NCBI GenBank assembly: GCA_026400425.1
Contig: JAPLPC010000482.1
Coordinates: forward strand, 1-32,403
DNA: 32,403 nucleotides
From: Hyphomicrobiales bacterium
Lineage (GTDB): Bacteria > Pseudomonadota > Alphaproteobacteria > Rhizobiales > Xanthobacteraceae
Reading direction: 5' to 3'
Positions 19,026 through 27,873 of the stretch are shown here, in pieces (position 1 is the first letter of the stretch; every line of letters begins with the position of its first letter). The translations under genes were made by a program, and so were the position numbers. Under the pieces are notes generated by a model. The model was not told the origin of the DNA, ran no database searches, and saw only the letters and a program-made list of their open reading frames with translations.

Positions 19026-19586
19026 ATGGCGCTCGACAAGACCAAAACCTTCGTCCCGCTTAACATTGCAGTGTTGACGATCTCCGACACCCGCGCGCTG
19101 GAGGATGACAAATCGGGCGCGACGCTGGCGGATCGGTTGACGTCTGCAGGGCATATACTGGCGAAGCGCGAGATTGTCACCGACGACATCGAGGCGATCC
19201 GCGCGGTAGTCAAATCTTGGATCGCCGACACCGGCGTCGATGCGATCATCACGACGGGGGGCACCGGTTTCACCGGCCGCGATGTTACGCCAGAAGCGAT
19301 CGAGCCGCTGTTCGAAAAGCGGATGGACGGTTTTTCGATCGCCTTCCATATGTTGAGCCACGCCAAGATCGGCGCTTCGACGATCCAGAGCCGCGCCACG
19401 GCGGGCACTGCTGGTACGACCTTCATTTTTTGCCTGCCGGGCTCGCCGGGGGCGTGTCGCGACGGCTGGGATGGCATCCTCGATGCGCAGCTCGATTATC
19501 GCACGCGGCCGTGCAATTTCGTCGAGATCATGCCGCGGCTCGATGAGCATCTGCGGCGTCCGAAGGCCAAGGGCACGTCGACGTGA
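19026..19586 (+). CDS. moaB: Molybdenum cofactor biosynthesis protein B
   Basis: IAVLTISDTRALEDDKSGATLADRL...DAIITTGGTGFTGRDVTPEA...FCLPGSPGAC. Confidence 0.92.
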   Translation: MALDKTKTFVPLNIAVLTISDTRALEDDKSGATLADRLTSAGHILAKREIVTDDIEAIRAVVKSWIADTGVDAIITTGGTGFTGRDVTPEAIEPLFEKRMDGFSIAFHMLSHAKIGASTIQSRATAGTAGTTFIFCLPGSPGACRDGWDGILDAQLDYRTRPCNFVEIMPRLDEHLRRPKAKGTST

Positions 19587-19587
19587 G

Positions 19588-19746
19588 CTAACGTCGCCGG
19601 ATCTGCAACACCGTCCCGAGCCATCGTCGCAAGGCCTTCCGCATATCGCTGCAGGCCTGCCGGCGCAGCTCGGCTGCACGGGCCTTGTGAAACGCGAGCA
19701 ATTCTGCTGTCACGCGCCGCGAGACATCGCGGCGCGGCGGGGTCAC
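19588..19746 (-). CDS. 52-aa basic small protein translationally coupled to the MarR-GNAT gene (not in ORF track)
   Basis: GTG start sharing GTGA with the upstream stop; VTPPRRDVSRRVTAELLAFHKARAAELRRQACSDMRKALRRWLGTVLQIRRR*; alternative ATG at 19761 gives 57 aa. Confidence 0.45.
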   Translation of the reverse strand: MTPPRRDVSRRVTAELLAFHKARAAELRRQACSDMRKALRRWLGTVLQIRRR

Positions 19747-20762
19747 AGCGCAAGCTCCCATGTCTCGCCGATCAGATTCTGCCCGAAGCTGCGATGTGGC
19801 TCGCTGGCGACGAGGGTGAAGCCCGCGCGTTCATAGATCTTGCGCGCCGCGACCAGGTTGCTTTGCGTCCACAGGGTGATTGTCCGATAGCCGCATTGCC
19901 GCGCAAAGCCGATGGCTTCCGAGGCTAACCGATGGCCGAGCCTCTGGCCGCGCGCGATGGGATCGATGATCAGCAGCCGGATTTTGGCGACATCGTCCGA
20001 AGATTTCACGAGAAAGATCGAGCCGACGGGTGCGCCGTCCATCTCGGCGATCCAGCAGCGCTCGCGCGAGGGGGCGAACGCCGCGAGATATTTCGCGACG
20101 ATATCGGCAACCAGCCCCTCGAACGAGGAATCGTAGCCGTATTCCGCCGCATAGAGCGCGCCGTGGCTTTGCACCACCCAACCCATGTCACCGGGGCGCG
20201 GGCTGCGGAGCGTTGCCTGCGACGTGTCACTGCCATCAATCAGTGTTTCAATCGTCGTCATAGCCTGCACCACGCGGGTGGCGCGAGGGCCGAGCGCGTC
20301 GAGCATCGCCGTCACCTGATGATGCGAGTCGCGATCGAGCCGATCGAAGGCAAGGCGGCCCTTTGAGGTCAGTCGCAACCTGTGCAGCCGACGATCCTCC
20401 GCCGAGGGCTTTCGCGAGATCAGCGCCTGTTCCGCGAAGCCTTTCAGAATGCGGCTGAGATAGCCGACATCGAGGCCAAGCGCGTCGCTGATCTCGCGCG
20501 CGGACAGATCATCTTGATGCGCGAGTTCGTACAGCACGCGGGCTTCCGCGAGCGAATAGGGGCTATCCAGCAAGTGCTGGTTCAGCACGCCGAGTTTGCG
20601 CGTGTAGAAGCGATTGAAGGCGCGAACGGCGGCGACGGGATCGGGGTGCTGGCGCAAGCTTGGCAAGTGTTTTGGCCATCGCTGATTATTGCCGACCTCG
20701 CGGGCGCAGCAAAGCCTTCCGGAAACGCGCAAGCGCTGACTGGATTGCTTCGATTTTTGCAA
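19743..20762 (-). CDS. MarR-type regulator fused to GNAT N-acetyltransferase
   Basis: MarR wHTH (SLAEARVLYELAHQDDLSAREISDALGLDVGYLSRILKGFAEQALISRKPSAEDRR) followed by GNAT (IDPIARGQRLGHRLASEAIGFARQCGY, AARKIYERAGF). Start codon uncertain; ORF-track start is TTG. Confidence 0.85.
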   Translation of the reverse strand: MQKSKQSSQRLRVSGRLCCAREVGNNQRWPKHLPSLRQHPDPVAAVRAFNRFYTRKLGVLNQHLLDSPYSLAEARVLYELAHQDDLSAREISDALGLDVGYLSRILKGFAEQALISRKPSAEDRRLHRLRLTSKGRLAFDRLDRDSHHQVTAMLDALGPRATRVVQAMTTIETLIDGSDTSQATLRSPRPGDMGWVVQSHGALYAAEYGYDSSFEGLVADIVAKYLAAFAPSRERCWIAEMDGAPVGSIFLVKSSDDVAKIRLLIIDPIARGQRLGHRLASEAIGFARQCGYRTITLWTQSNLVAARKIYERAGFTLVASEPHRSFGQNLIGETWELAL

Positions 20763-20774
20763 CGACGAGAAGGT

Positions 20775-21344
20775 TCAGGCCACCATCATGATGCGGCTGC
20801 GCAGCATGGTGCGGGAGGCGCGGCCAAGCTGGCGCAACAGTTTTGCTTCGGCACGGCCAGCATCGGCATGGCCGCCGAGACGCTCATAATGGTCCCGCGC
20901 AATCAGCAGGCCCTGGTCGGCTTTGGGGCCAGAGACCTTGCGGAGCAGATGTTTCACCCCGTCGCGAAAGCCGGTCTCGTCATAAGGCGAGCGCGCATAG
21001 CGAAAAATGCCGGCACGCGGTCGGTCGCTGGCGCCGACGCGCTGGATGAATTGCTGGGTCTCCTCGATCCAGCCGCTATCCAGCACAGCGCCGGCATGCA
21101 GGAACATCAGCCAGGGCGAGCGCGCGACCCGGGCCCCGGCAGCCATCGCCGCGGCGCGTGAGCCTCTGGACGTCAGAAAGCCGCAGCCGGCCACGTCTGC
21201 GACCCGCTCGATCACATCGGTGCCGGCACGATCCACCAGCAACACCTCGCGGATAACGCCGGCAGCCGCGCCCGGCACCAGCGCCGCCAGAGTGGCGACC
21301 GCGGGCTGTTCGACACCGTCGGTGGGAATGATCACGCTCAGCAT
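20775..21344 (-). CDS. Glycosyltransferase family 2-like protein
   Basis: 189 aa; MLSVIIPTDGVEQPAVATLAALVPGAAAGVIREVLLVDRAG...SRGSRAAAMAAGARVARSPWLMFLHAGAVL. Confidence 0.75.
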   Translation of the reverse strand: MLSVIIPTDGVEQPAVATLAALVPGAAAGVIREVLLVDRAGTDVIERVADVAGCGFLTSRGSRAAAMAAGARVARSPWLMFLHAGAVLDSGWIEETQQFIQRVGASDRPRAGIFRYARSPYDETGFRDGVKHLLRKVSGPKADQGLLIARDHYERLGGHADAGRAEAKLLRQLGRASRTMLRSRIMMVA

Positions 21345-21467
21345 GGAAGTGGATAATACCTCAAGGCCAGTTCCACAGCGTTATCATTTCGTCATACTGA
21401 AAGCAGCCACCAATGCACGCTATGGCTAAGGTGGCGCCTGTGGAGCAGGTTATTATTTCAAAACGTT

Positions 21468-21482
21468 GTTCTTGATATGTTC
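21468..21482 (+). promoter_or_regulatory. LexA (SOS) box
   Basis: GTTC-TTGATAT-GTTC, exact match to the alphaproteobacterial consensus GTTCN7GTTC, 23 nt before the ATG at 21506. Confidence 0.65.
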
Positions 21483-21505
21483 TGAAGAGGTGCTAGCCTA
21501 GCTGC

Positions 21506-22666
21506 ATGAATCAGAACGCCGCAGCCCTTCAGATGCCGACTGCTCCCGCGCCGTCCGAAATCGCGGGGGTGCCATCGCCGTTTCCGGCGATCGAGGTGGC
21601 GATCGACCGCCAGCGGCGGCGCGGGCGCGGCGCCCAGACCAATGACAGCGGCCGTTTCGAGAAAGAGGCGCGCGTCGTGTTCGACGACGGCTGGCAGAGC
21701 CTCGACGACCTGCCGCCATTCAAGACGACGGTGGCGGTGGACACGGCGCGGAAGGTCATCACCCGCAACGAGTCGCCGGATATCGGTTTCGACCGTTCGA
21801 TCAATCCCTATCGCGGCTGCGAGCATGGCTGCGTCTATTGTTTCGCGCGGCCGACCCACGCCTATCTCGGCCTGTCGCCGGGGCTGGATTTCGAATCCAA
21901 GCTGTTCGTGAAGCCCGACGCGCCGGCGCTGCTCGCCAAGGAACTGGCGGCGGCAGAATATGAGCCGAAGACGATCGCGATCGGCACCAATACCGATCCG
22001 TATCAGCCCATCGAGCGTGAACGCCAGATCATGCGCGGCATTCTCGAAGTGCTGGAAGCAGCGGGGCATCCCGTCGGCATCGTCACCAAGTCGGCGCTGG
22101 TGGTGCGCGATATCGATATCCTGGCGCGAATGGCGAAGCGCAATCTCGCCAAGGTGGCGCTGTCGGTGACATCGCTGGATCCGAAGCTGGCGCGCACCAT
22201 GGAGCCGCGGGCCTCGACGCCGCCGAAGCGGCTGGAGGCGCTGCGGCAGTTGTCGGAGGCCGGCATTCCGACCTCGGTGCTGGTCGCACCGGTGATCCCC
22301 GCGCTGAATGACAGCGAAATCGAGCGTATCCTCGATGCCGCCGCGCATGCCGGCGTGAAGGAAGCGAGTTACGTTCTGTTGCGCCTGCCACTGGAAGTGC
22401 GCGACCTGTTCCGCGAATGGCTGATGGCGAATTATCCGGATCGCTATCGTCACGTCTTTACGCTGATCCGCGAGATGCGGGGAGGTCGCGACTATGACTC
22501 GCAATGGGGCACGCGCATGAAGGGCACCGGGCCGATGGCCTGGATGATCGGCCGCCGCTTCGAGGTCGCCTGCGCCAAGCTCGGGCTCAACAAGAAGCGC
22601 GCGAAACTCACGCTCGAGCATTTCACGAAGCCGGCAGGCGCCGGCCAGCAACTGACTTTGTTCTAG
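21506..22666 (+). CDS. PA0069/Rv2578c-family radical SAM protein (SplB-like)
   Basis: Radical SAM YRGCEHGCVYCFARPTHAYLGLSPGLDFESKLFVK; GTNTDPYQPIERERQIMRGILEVL; C-terminus QQLTLF. Confidence 0.9.
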   Translation: MNQNAAALQMPTAPAPSEIAGVPSPFPAIEVAIDRQRRRGRGAQTNDSGRFEKEARVVFDDGWQSLDDLPPFKTTVAVDTARKVITRNESPDIGFDRSINPYRGCEHGCVYCFARPTHAYLGLSPGLDFESKLFVKPDAPALLAKELAAAEYEPKTIAIGTNTDPYQPIERERQIMRGILEVLEAAGHPVGIVTKSALVVRDIDILARMAKRNLAKVALSVTSLDPKLARTMEPRASTPPKRLEALRQLSEAGIPTSVLVAPVIPALNDSEIERILDAAAHAGVKEASYVLLRLPLEVRDLFREWLMANYPDRYRHVFTLIREMRGGRDYDSQWGTRMKGTGPMAWMIGRRFEVACAKLGLNKKRAKLTLEHFTKPAGAGQQLTLF

Positions 22667-22711
22667 GTTCTGAAGTTTACTCCTGAAGGTCTCGCAATCT
22701 TGGGAGCAACT

Positions 22712-22767
22712 CGGGGAAGGGGCGTCGGCTGGAAACCAGAGCCGGCCGGCGACCCTTCTCCGCTTTT
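22712..22767 (+). terminator. Long imperfect hairpin with T tract downstream of the radical SAM gene
   Basis: CGGGGAAGGG GCGTCGGCTGG AAACCAGAG CCGGCCGGCGA CCCTTCTCCG CTTTTT; outer stem plus inner stem with G-U pairs. Confidence 0.6.
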
Positions 22768-22841
22768 TCAGAGATCGGGATAGCGGGCATTGTCCTGGAT
22801 TCCCGGTTGCGCCATCGGGGCGGGATGCGCACGATCCGCCC

Positions 22842-23597
22842 ATGATTCGGGACAGCACCACCTCACCTGCGAAAAAAGCGACCAAACTGGCGGGTTCCAA
22901 GCCTCGCAAGTCGATCGTCGTGGCGGGAGCGCCCAGCTTCAAGCGCGAGCGGGCGCTGTTGAAGCAGGGGATCTGGCCGGTGGCGGGCTGCGACGAGGCC
23001 GGTCGCGGGCCGCTGGCGGGGCCTGTGGTGGCTGCCGCGGTGATCCTGGATCCCAAGCGGATTCCCAAAGGCCTCGACGATTCCAAGAAACTGACCGAAG
23101 CCCGGCGTGAGGCCTTGTTCGAGGAAATCTGCGCCACGTCGTCCTTTGCCGTCGCTTATGCGTCTCCGGCGCGCATCGATCGCGACAATATCCTGCGGGC
23201 CTCGCTGTGGTCGCTGGCGCGCGCCGTCGCTGCGCTGCCGCAAGCACCGCGGCATGTGTTCGTGGATGGCCGCGACAGGATCGAAACCGACGCGGTCTGC
23301 GAAGCCGTGATCGGCGGCGACGCGCTGGTGCTGTCCATCGCCGCGGCCTCGATCATCGCGAAAGTCTCACGCGATCGGCTGATGTGCCGGTTGGCCGAGC
23401 AATGCCCCGGCTACGGATTCGAGGTCCATAAGGGCTATGGCGTGCCGCAGCACCTCCAAGCGCTGACCGAACTCGGGCCCAGCATCCACCACCGCAGCCT
23501 GTTCGCCCCGGTGGTCGCAGCGCGGATCCGCCGCGAGGGGCCGGCACCGCAGGCCGAGATCGTCGAGATGCAAGCGAGCCTCGACCTGTCAGCCTGA
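22842..23597 (+). CDS. rnhB: Ribonuclease HII
   Basis: [55 protein letters not shown]. Confidence 0.95.
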   Translation: MIRDSTTSPAKKATKLAGSKPRKSIVVAGAPSFKRERALLKQGIWPVAGCDEAGRGPLAGPVVAAAVILDPKRIPKGLDDSKKLTEARREALFEEICATSSFAVAYASPARIDRDNILRASLWSLARAVAALPQAPRHVFVDGRDRIETDAVCEAVIGGDALVLSIAAASIIAKVSRDRLMCRLAEQCPGYGFEVHKGYGVPQHLQALTELGPSIHHRSLFAPVVAARIRREGPAPQAEIVEMQASLDLSA

Positions 23598-23675
23598 GCG
23601 GCTGCGGTTGCCTGAACCGCCGGCGCCCCGTATCACCTGAAGCCATCCATCATTCGCGGGCCGGTTCGGACGTTC

Positions 23676-25184
23676 ATGCGTTTCACTTCCCTGATCGTCG
23701 AACTGATTCGCGCCCGGCCGCGGCTGGCGTTCTGGATCGTAGTGCTGTGTCAGGCGCTGCTCTGGCTGGTGGTCCCGCTGCTGCTCTATCGCGGGCCACC
23801 CGGCGATCTCGCCACCATGCTGGCTTACGGCCGTGAATATCAGGTCGGTACCGAACTCGGCCCGCCGCTCGCTTTCTGGCTCGCCGATATCGCGTTCCGC
23901 GCCGCCGGAAACCACATCTTCGGCGTCTATCTCTTGGCGCAGCTCTGTGCGGTTTTGACCCTGCGCGCCGTGTTCCAGCTCGGTCGTCACATCGTCGGTG
24001 GTCCGCAGGCGGTCATCGCCGTGCTGCTGACCATGACGATCACCGCATTCAGTTGGCCTGGCGTCGAATTTGGCCCCTTGGTAGTGGCGCGGCCGCTATG
24101 GGCGACGGTGCTGCTCTATGCCTGGCTGGCGATCGGCGAGGGGCGCCGCAGCGCATGGTTCGCACTGTCGATCGCCGCCGGCTTGCTGCTCCTGACCACG
24201 CCGCATGCGATGTGGCTGCTGCCGCTGCCATTGCTGTTCGCGCTGGCCACCTCGCGCGGCCGTCGCCATCTGGCATCGCTGGATCCGCTGTTCGGCATCG
24301 TGGTGATCGCGGCACTGGCATTGCCCTACGCGATCTGGCTGATGCGCGCCGGCATCGCCGTCCTGCCGGCGCCGCCGGTCCTGACCGATCCGGCCGGGAA
24401 GGCGAAGGCCTGGGGCGTTCTGCTCGGCTGGCTGATCGCTGCCACCGGTTTCGTGATCCTGCTCTGCGCGATGAACTGGCGCCGCCTGGTGCCGCCGTCC
24501 GACGATGCACCGATGATCTTCAGACCCGCGGTCGCGCCGACTGCGCGGCTCTATGTCTATGCCTTCGCGCTGGTGCCGGGACTGCTTGGCAGCCTCGCTG
24601 CGGCGCTGTACGGCCACGACGCCGTGATCGGTGGCTCCGGCATTGCGCTGGTGATGGTCGGTCTCGCCGTGGTGGTGGCGTCGGGCGACCTCATCGCGCT
24701 GCGGCGCCAGCGCTTGCTGCGCAAGGTCTGGCTGGTGGCCATCGTGGCGCCCGCCGTCGCCGTTTTGATCAATCTGGTGGTGACGCCGTGGATCGACGGA
24801 CCCGAGGATCGCACCAGCTTACCGGCCGCCGATATCGGACAGTTTTTCACCGACAGTTTCCAGCGCCGCACCGGACAGAAACTCGCCGCCGTCGCTGGCG
24901 ATCAGCAACTGGCGGCCTTGATCGCCATGAACCCGGCGCGGCCGCACGTCTTCAATGACGCGCAGCCGGCGCTGACGCCCTGGATCACGCCGGCGAGTTT
25001 CATCGTGACCGGTGGTGTGGTCGTCTGGCGCGCCGTCGATACGCTGGGCACGCCGCCGGCAGAGATCGTCGCCCGTTTTCCCGGTCTGGTGCCTGAGGTG
25101 CCTCGCGCTTTCGACCGACTGGTGAATGGCCGCCGGCCGCCGTTGCGGATCGGCTGGGCCATCCTGCGACCGAAAGCGCCTTAG
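23676..25184 (+). CDS. GT39-family (ArnT/PMT-like) membrane glycosyltransferase
   Basis: 502 aa, many TM segments; N-terminal GPPGDLATMLAYGREYQVGTELGPPLAFWLADIAFRAAG. Confidence 0.8.
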   Translation: MRFTSLIVELIRARPRLAFWIVVLCQALLWLVVPLLLYRGPPGDLATMLAYGREYQVGTELGPPLAFWLADIAFRAAGNHIFGVYLLAQLCAVLTLRAVFQLGRHIVGGPQAVIAVLLTMTITAFSWPGVEFGPLVVARPLWATVLLYAWLAIGEGRRSAWFALSIAAGLLLLTTPHAMWLLPLPLLFALATSRGRRHLASLDPLFGIVVIAALALPYAIWLMRAGIAVLPAPPVLTDPAGKAKAWGVLLGWLIAATGFVILLCAMNWRRLVPPSDDAPMIFRPAVAPTARLYVYAFALVPGLLGSLAAALYGHDAVIGGSGIALVMVGLAVVVASGDLIALRRQRLLRKVWLVAIVAPAVAVLINLVVTPWIDGPEDRTSLPAADIGQFFTDSFQRRTGQKLAAVAGDQQLAALIAMNPARPHVFNDAQPALTPWITPASFIVTGGVVVWRAVDTLGTPPAEIVARFPGLVPEVPRAFDRLVNGRRPPLRIGWAILRPKAP

Positions 25185-25206
25185 AGGCCGAGCCGATCGC
25201 GCGGCC

Positions 25207-27456
25207 CTATAGCTCGACCTCCAGCGACAGCAGGATGACGCGGGGAGTCCCCAGCGCGATGGTGCCGAACGAGGCGGTCCCCGCCCAGTAATTGGTATCG
25301 GCGATATTCTGCACGGTGCCGCGGAGCGTCGTCTTGCGGCCTTCGACATAGGTCACATAGCGTGCGCCGAGATCGAGCCGGGTCCATTCCGGCAGGACCT
25401 GCGTGTTGGCGGCGTTGACGAACTGCCGGCCGGTATGAACCAGCGTGCTGGTCAGCGTCACGCCGTGGGTGCCCGGCAGATCCCATTCTCCGCCCAGATT
25501 GAATTGCGCGGATGGAATGCCGATTGGGGTGTTGCCGATATTGGCGGTGGTTGCCGTCTGCGTCACGGTGGCGTCGAACAGCGTCAGCCCGCCGACGGCC
25601 CGAATGCCCGGTGCGATCTCGCCGAACACGTTGAACTCGGCGCCGCGCACGCGTTGCTCGCCGCCGGCAGAATAGATGCCGGCGTTGAGTTCGCCGTTCG
25701 GTTTGGTGATCTGGAACAGCGCGAATGTCGCGCCGATCGTGCCATAGTCCAGCTTGATGCCCGTCTCGTATTGCCGGGTCTTGTAAGGCGCCAGGACTTC
25801 GCCGGCATTGATGGCGGTGACCGGAGCGGTATCTCCCCGGCTGAGACCTTCGATGAAGTTGGCGTAGAGCGACACATGATCGATCGGCCGCACCACCAGC
25901 CCGGCCATGGGGGTCGTGGCACTTTGATCATAGGCGGCGGTCTGCAAGCCGGTAGCTGGTGCGAAATTGTGCGCGATGATCTGTTGGCGTCGAACGCCCA
26001 GCGTCAGCGCGATGCGCTCGTCCAGTACGGAGAGCGTATCCGCGATGGCCACGCCGTTCAGGGTCGTGTCCGACAGCCGTGGCTTGAACGAGGGGACGGT
26101 AAAGCCCTGCTCGGGTTGAGAGATCGGGCTGTAGATGTTGGAGAGGTAGGATCGCCCGGCCGGAAACACCCGATATTGCTGTTCGTCGTAATGCGAGGCC
26201 TGGAAAGACAGCGCATGATGAACGAACCCCGTATCGACTTTGGCCCGGAAGCCGCCGTCGATGGTGAAGCGATCGACGTCGAGATTGTAGTATTGCGGCG
26301 TCGTGATCGTGTCACCGCGGGCATTGACGATGTTCGGCACCCCGAAGAAGCGCTCGACGTTTGTCTTTGAGCCGCCGACATTACCGAACATTGTGACCGA
26401 GTCGGACAGATCGAACTCGTTTTTCCACAGCACCGAGGATTCCTGAACCCGCGACCATTCCCAGGATTGTGTCAGGTTGGTCCGACCGTCCGGCGCGGCC
26501 GGCACGGCAAGGCCGCTGGCAACCGTGAAGGGGCGGGACGGCGCCTGGATGCGTTCGTTCTGCGTCAGCGCGTAGATCCAGGACCGGTAGCGTTCGCCCT
26601 GGTAGTCCAGCGCCAGCGAACCGACCTTGAAGCGATCCGACTGGTGATCAAGCGCGGTGTCGCCACCGCCGAGCTTGCCATTGAAGCGCAATCCGAATTC
26701 GCGATGCTCGCCGAAGCGCCGCGAGACGTCGATATTGGTCTCGGCGAAACCTTTGGAAGCGTAGCCAACGCCGATGCGGCTGAAATCGCCATCGGCCCGC
26801 TTCGGTACGACGTTGATCACGCCGCCGACACCGCCGTTCGGCGACACGCCGGAGAGCATGGCGGACGGTCCCTTGAAGACCTCGATCCTGTCCACATAGG
26901 TGTTGAAGACGCGAAAGTTCGGCGCGATGCCGTAGACGCCGTCAAACGCCACCTCGCCGGACGTGCCCTCGGCGATCGGAAAGCCGCGGATGTAGAACGA
27001 ATCGACGAGACCACCGACCGGGCTGGTCACGCGCACCGATGGATCGAGCAGCAGCGCATCGGCTGCTGTGGCGGCCTGCAGATTTTGGATGGTCTGGCTG
27101 GTGTAGCTTGCGGTCGCGAATGGGGACCGGAATGTATCGGTATTGCCGAGCATGCCGAGGCGGCTACCGCGCGCCACCTGGCCGCCGGCAAACATGGGCG
27201 GCCTGTCCGTCGTCGCCCGCGGTGTCGCTGTCGCATTCTCCGGCGCACGGACGGCGGCTGGCGTCGACGATCGCGGAGCGAGACCTGTCGAGACTCTCCG
27301 TCTGGTGGTCGGTTTGGCGCGTGATTGCTTTGGCGCTTCCACGGTGACCGCCGGCAGCGTCTGGCTCGGTGTCTGGGCGCGAAGATCGGAGGGCAAAACT
27401 GCGAAAGAGCCCGACAAAACGAGCAGGCTCACGCCGCCGAGAGAACAGCGAGACAT
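25207..27456 (-). CDS. TonB-dependent siderophore receptor
   Basis: 749 aa; signal peptide, plug domain (RGFPIAEGTSGEVAFDGVYG, RIEVFKGPSAMLSG, GGVINVVPKRA), beta-barrel, C-terminal aromatic-alternating strand; no FecA-type signalling domain apparent. Confidence 0.92.
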   Translation of the reverse strand: MSRCSLGGVSLLVLSGSFAVLPSDLRAQTPSQTLPAVTVEAPKQSRAKPTTRRRVSTGLAPRSSTPAAVRAPENATATPRATTDRPPMFAGGQVARGSRLGMLGNTDTFRSPFATASYTSQTIQNLQAATAADALLLDPSVRVTSPVGGLVDSFYIRGFPIAEGTSGEVAFDGVYGIAPNFRVFNTYVDRIEVFKGPSAMLSGVSPNGGVGGVINVVPKRADGDFSRIGVGYASKGFAETNIDVSRRFGEHREFGLRFNGKLGGGDTALDHQSDRFKVGSLALDYQGERYRSWIYALTQNERIQAPSRPFTVASGLAVPAAPDGRTNLTQSWEWSRVQESSVLWKNEFDLSDSVTMFGNVGGSKTNVERFFGVPNIVNARGDTITTPQYYNLDVDRFTIDGGFRAKVDTGFVHHALSFQASHYDEQQYRVFPAGRSYLSNIYSPISQPEQGFTVPSFKPRLSDTTLNGVAIADTLSVLDERIALTLGVRRQQIIAHNFAPATGLQTAAYDQSATTPMAGLVVRPIDHVSLYANFIEGLSRGDTAPVTAINAGEVLAPYKTRQYETGIKLDYGTIGATFALFQITKPNGELNAGIYSAGGEQRVRGAEFNVFGEIAPGIRAVGGLTLFDATVTQTATTANIGNTPIGIPSAQFNLGGEWDLPGTHGVTLTSTLVHTGRQFVNAANTQVLPEWTRLDLGARYVTYVEGRKTTLRGTVQNIADTNYWAGTASFGTIALGTPRVILLSLEVEL

Positions 27457-27502
27457 AGCAATCCTGACACCGGCGCACGGGCCGGTTTGCTGGTAAGTAT
27501 GA

Positions 27503-27521
27503 GGTGCGGATGGTCCGCACC
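27503..27521. promoter_or_regulatory. Hairpin in leader of the TonB receptor gene
   Basis: GGTGCGGA-TGG-TCCGCACC, 8-bp perfect stem. Confidence 0.5.
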
Positions 27522-27612
27522 GATAATGCGAGATGGAGGCGGCAGCCTGTGCTGTTGCGTTTCACGGGCAAGCGAGGTCGAGAACCTGGGTGCCCGTCAT
27601 GGCTCCGCTGCG

Positions 27613-27633
27613 AACAAGTGTAGTCCACTTGTT
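27613..27633. promoter_or_regulatory. Inverted repeat upstream of the TonB receptor, candidate operator
   Basis: AACAAGTG-TAGTC-CACTTGTT, 8-bp perfect arms. Confidence 0.4.
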
Positions 27634-27873
27634 GCCTGTTGTTATGCGAGCTTCAAACGAAGTGTCGATATCCTCCGCGTCCAACGAGCATAATGCGCGA
27701 TCGCATCGTTTTAAATCGCTGACGGCTTCGCCAGGTTGATCGTGCTCGTCTTAATGTCGGAGCGAGATATGAAGGTCAATTGATCGCAGGCGGTATTGGA
27801 GGGCTTCTATGTTGGTCGCTCGATGCTGCCACATGACGACCAGCGCGACGACATCGCCTTCGGCAGTCGGCTA

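Noticed and set aside
21458-23137. 559-aa minus-strand ORF
   Set aside because: Spans two strongly supported plus-strand genes (radical SAM and rnhB); shadow ORF.
27457-27776. Possible cobalamin riboswitch upstream of the TonB receptor
   Set aside because: Looked for the B12 box AGCCAGGAGACCTGCC on the minus strand; no convincing match, only unrelated hairpins.
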